Shown here: in pieces, positions 4,532-6,193 of the stretch
Numbering within the stretch: the first letter of the stretch is position 1
Layout of the letters: the number at the start of each line of letters is the position of its first letter
Assembly (NCBI GenBank): GCA_028291305.1
Contig: JAQGII010000423.1
Span: 1 to 6,193, forward strand
Reading direction: 5' to 3'
Length of the DNA stretch: 6,193 bases
From: Caulobacteraceae bacterium
Lineage (GTDB): Bacteria; Pseudomonadota; Alphaproteobacteria; Caulobacterales; Caulobacteraceae
The notes under the pieces: generated by a model
What the model saw: the letters and a program-made list of their open reading frames with translations, nothing else
Databases searched by the model: none
Told to the model about the DNA's origin: nothing
Made by a program: the position numbers and the translations under genes

Positions 4532-5764
4532 TTGGAGACTGAGGCGGGCAGCCAGCGGTATCTGCTGGGCATATGGATCGCCATGGGCGTGCTGACGCCC
4601 CTGTTCGGCTTCCTCGGCGCGCGCGGGTTCGCGCCCGGCGTTGGGCTCATGGGCCTGTTGTGCCTGCCGCTGCTGCGGCCCAGGGGCTCCGACTGGATCG
4701 GTTTCGGCCTCCTGGCGGCCCTGGTGGCGTGGGCGGCCATCAGCATGAGCTGGAGCGCCGCGCCCAACCTGGCGGTGCACAGCCTGAAGGACCTCGGCCG
4801 GCTCACGCCCCTGCACATGGCGCTGCAACTGCTGTTGTCGGGCGCTTTCGTGGTCGCTGCAGGAACCCTGCGGAAGGAAACCGCGGACAAGGCGCTGCGC
4901 TGGCTGGGCTACGGCCTCATCGCCCTGGCCGTCATCCTGGTGATCGAAGGCCTGACCCAGGCGGCTCTCTATCAACGCATGCAAGGCATCCTGACCCCCA
5001 AGGTCCGTCCGGACCTGGCGGTGCGCAACGTCGCGGTCGGCGCCTATGTCCTGGCCGCGCTGATCTGGCCGGCGGGGGTAGCCCTGCAGCGCGCGGGCCG
5101 CAACCTGCTGGTGCTGCTGCTGGCGGCGGCCGTGGTGTTCTCCACGGTGTTCCTGCGCGGCGACAGCCCGTCGCTGGCGATCCTCGTGGGGGCGATCGCC
5201 TTCGTCCTGGTCCTGAAGCTCGGGAAGCCGGCGATCCTGGGGCTCGGGGCGCTGTGGGGCGCCTACTGGCTGGCGACGCCGTGGGCCATGCTGGCGATGC
5301 AGAAGGTCGGCCTCTGGGACCGGATCTATGGACATCTGCCGGCGTCCTGGAACCGGCGGATGGAGATCTGGGCCTTCACCAACCAGCGGTTGGTCGAGGA
5401 CCCCCTGACGGGATGGGGCCTGGACGCCAGCCGGACCTTCCCGGGCTATATCCAGCTGCATCCGCACGACGGGGCGGTGCAGGCGTGGTTCGAACTGGGC
5501 CTGCCGGGCGCGGTGCTGATCGCGGCCTTCTTCGTCTTTCTGTTCTGGCGCATCTCGAGGTTCGCGGGTGAGCGGGTGTTCGCCGCCACCGCCTGCGCCA
5601 CCGCGACCGTCTATCTGGTGATCGGCGCCATCAGCTTCAGCCTGTGGCAGGAGTGGTGGATCTGCCTGGGCGCCTTCGCGCTGGCGGCCTGTATCGCGCT
5701 GCGCCGCTCCATGGCGCCCGCCGGGGCGGGCCTGGACAGCGGAGCGCCGGTCGCGGCGGCGTGA
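4532..5764 (+). CDS. Wzy/O-antigen ligase-like polytopic membrane protein
   Basis: The 410-residue protein has about a dozen hydrophobic segments (near 11-30, 33-49, 55-72, 93-111, 122-142, 168-185, 190-207, 212-228, 232-250, 322-340, 347-368 and 371-390). A large periplasmic loop lies at about 251-318, the layout of the Wzy_C (O-antigen ligase/polymerase) family. The loop holds the usual hallmarks: NRRMEIW (274-280), DPLTGWGLD (290-298) and LHPHDGAVQAWFELGLPG (309-326), with the conserved basic and His residues (Arg275/276, His310, His312). Family members polymerise undecaprenyl-linked oligosaccharides or transfer glycans to an acceptor such as lipid A or protein; which applies here cannot be told. 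It starts at TTG, 42 bases after the oxygenase stop, and the next gene begins 2 bases after its stop, so translation is probably coupled. Confidence 0.9.
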   Translation: METEAGSQRYLLGIWIAMGVLTPLFGFLGARGFAPGVGLMGLLCLPLLRPRGSDWIGFGLLAALVAWAAISMSWSAAPNLAVHSLKDLGRLTPLHMALQLLLSGAFVVAAGTLRKETADKALRWLGYGLIALAVILVIEGLTQAALYQRMQGILTPKVRPDLAVRNVAVGAYVLAALIWPAGVALQRAGRNLLVLLLAAAVVFSTVFLRGDSPSLAILVGAIAFVLVLKLGKPAILGLGALWGAYWLATPWAMLAMQKVGLWDRIYGHLPASWNRRMEIWAFTNQRLVEDPLTGWGLDASRTFPGYIQLHPHDGAVQAWFELGLPGAVLIAAFFVFLFWRISRFAGERVFAATACATATVYLVIGAISFSLWQEWWICLGAFALAACIALRRSMAPAGAGLDSGAPVAAA

Positions 5765-5766
5765 CC

Positions 5767-6193
5767 ATGGCGCAGCCGCTCTCGCGCGCGGACCGGCAGG
5801 TCCTCTGGATCATAGGGCTGTCGGTCCTGGCGCGGCTGGCGACCGCCGCGGTCATGGGCCTGGGCATGGACGAATCCTATTCGACCGCCGTCGCTCGCGA
5901 TCTGCATCTTTCGTATTTCGACCACCCGCCGCTGCACCAGTGGATCGCCCATGCGGCCGGGCAGGCGGTCGGCTACGGCCGCTGGGTGCGACTGCCGTTC
6001 ATCGCCCTGTTCGCCGGCTCCAGCTGGCTGATGTATCGGCTGACGGCGCGTCTGTTCGGCCAGGAGGCCGGCGCGTGGGCGGCATTGGCCCTGAACCTGT
6101 CGGCCTTCTTCACCCTGGCGGCGGGGGAATGGGTGCTGCCGGACGGGCCGCTGCTGTTCTGCGAGCTGGCGGCGGGGCTGACCCTGGCGCGCC
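5767..6193 (+). CDS. PMT/ArnT-like glycosyltransferase (GT39/GT83 type), 3'-truncated by window edge
   Basis: The first 142 residues are present and the frame runs off the right edge. The fold is that of the GT-C integral-membrane glycosyltransferases, which take a sugar from a polyprenyl-phosphate donor and act in the periplasm. Helix 1 (about 12-31) is followed by the catalytic-loop signature MDESYS (Asp35, Glu36) and then YFDHPPL (50-56), a combination typical of the PMT_2/ArnT branch. Further motifs are RLPF (75-78), helices at about 77-92 and 102-120, and the second acidic motif LPDGPLL (124-130, Asp126). The ATG is 2 bases beyond the TGA of the Wzy-like gene with only a poor ribosome site, so translational coupling is likely. 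Donor and acceptor are unknown; lipid A, a surface polysaccharide or a protein are possible acceptors. Confidence 0.88.
   Translation, partial: MAQPLSRADRQVLWIIGLSVLARLATAAVMGLGMDESYSTAVARDLHLSYFDHPPLHQWIAHAAGQAVGYGRWVRLPFIALFAGSSWLMYRLTARLFGQEAGAWAALALNLSAFFTLAAGEWVLPDGPLLFCELAAGLTLAR

Noticed and set aside
3500..5467. Very long minus-strand open frame (655 codons)
   Set aside because: It is antisense to the oxygenase and Wzy-like genes. Its translation is Gln/Arg/His-rich low complexity with no domain, as expected for a shadow frame in G+C-rich DNA.

Overview
The window is strongly G+C-rich, with dense, mostly non-overlapping genes, frequent GTG/TTG starts and purine-rich Shine-Dalgarno sequences. 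The gene types (poxvirus-like topoisomerase IB, RlmJ, an Ala/Pro/Lys-rich protein behind a possible PhaR-type operator, and a 2OG-Fe(II) oxygenase beside membrane glycan enzymes) suggest an alphaproteobacterial chromosome. A Caulobacterales member (Caulobacter, Brevundimonas or Phenylobacterium type) is my best guess. That placement is inferred from style and gene content, not from a marker gene. I see no mobile element, phage gene, CRISPR array, tRNA or rRNA.

Left part (1-2099): the first 42 bases are the start of a leftward gene for a secreted or lipid-anchored protein, of which only the signal-peptide start is present. Upstream of it on the same strand is a complete type IB DNA topoisomerase with all catalytic positions intact. 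It is divergent from rlmJ, the 23S rRNA adenine-N6 methyltransferase gene, across a short region of about 85 bases.

Middle (2100-3832): a short leader with a TGC-N3-GCA element precedes a gene for an unusual protein with one hydrophobic segment and a long Ala/Pro/Lys tail. A polyhydroxybutyrate-granule role is possible but unproven. Convergent to it is an acidic protein of unknown function. A roughly 430-base non-coding region follows, separating that gene from the rightward operon. It holds two strong hairpins and smaller inverted repeats and may encode a structured RNA or a terminator.

Right part (3833-6193): three tightly packed rightward genes form an apparent operon: a prolyl-4-hydroxylase-like 2OG-Fe(II) dioxygenase, a multi-pass Wzy/O-antigen-ligase-like membrane protein starting at TTG, and the first third of a PMT/ArnT-like (GT39/GT83-type) glycosyltransferase. 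Together they look like a small cell-surface glycan assembly or modification cluster continuing beyond the right edge. The pairing of the oxygenase with the two polyprenyl-linked glycan enzymes is the most interesting functional lead in the window.
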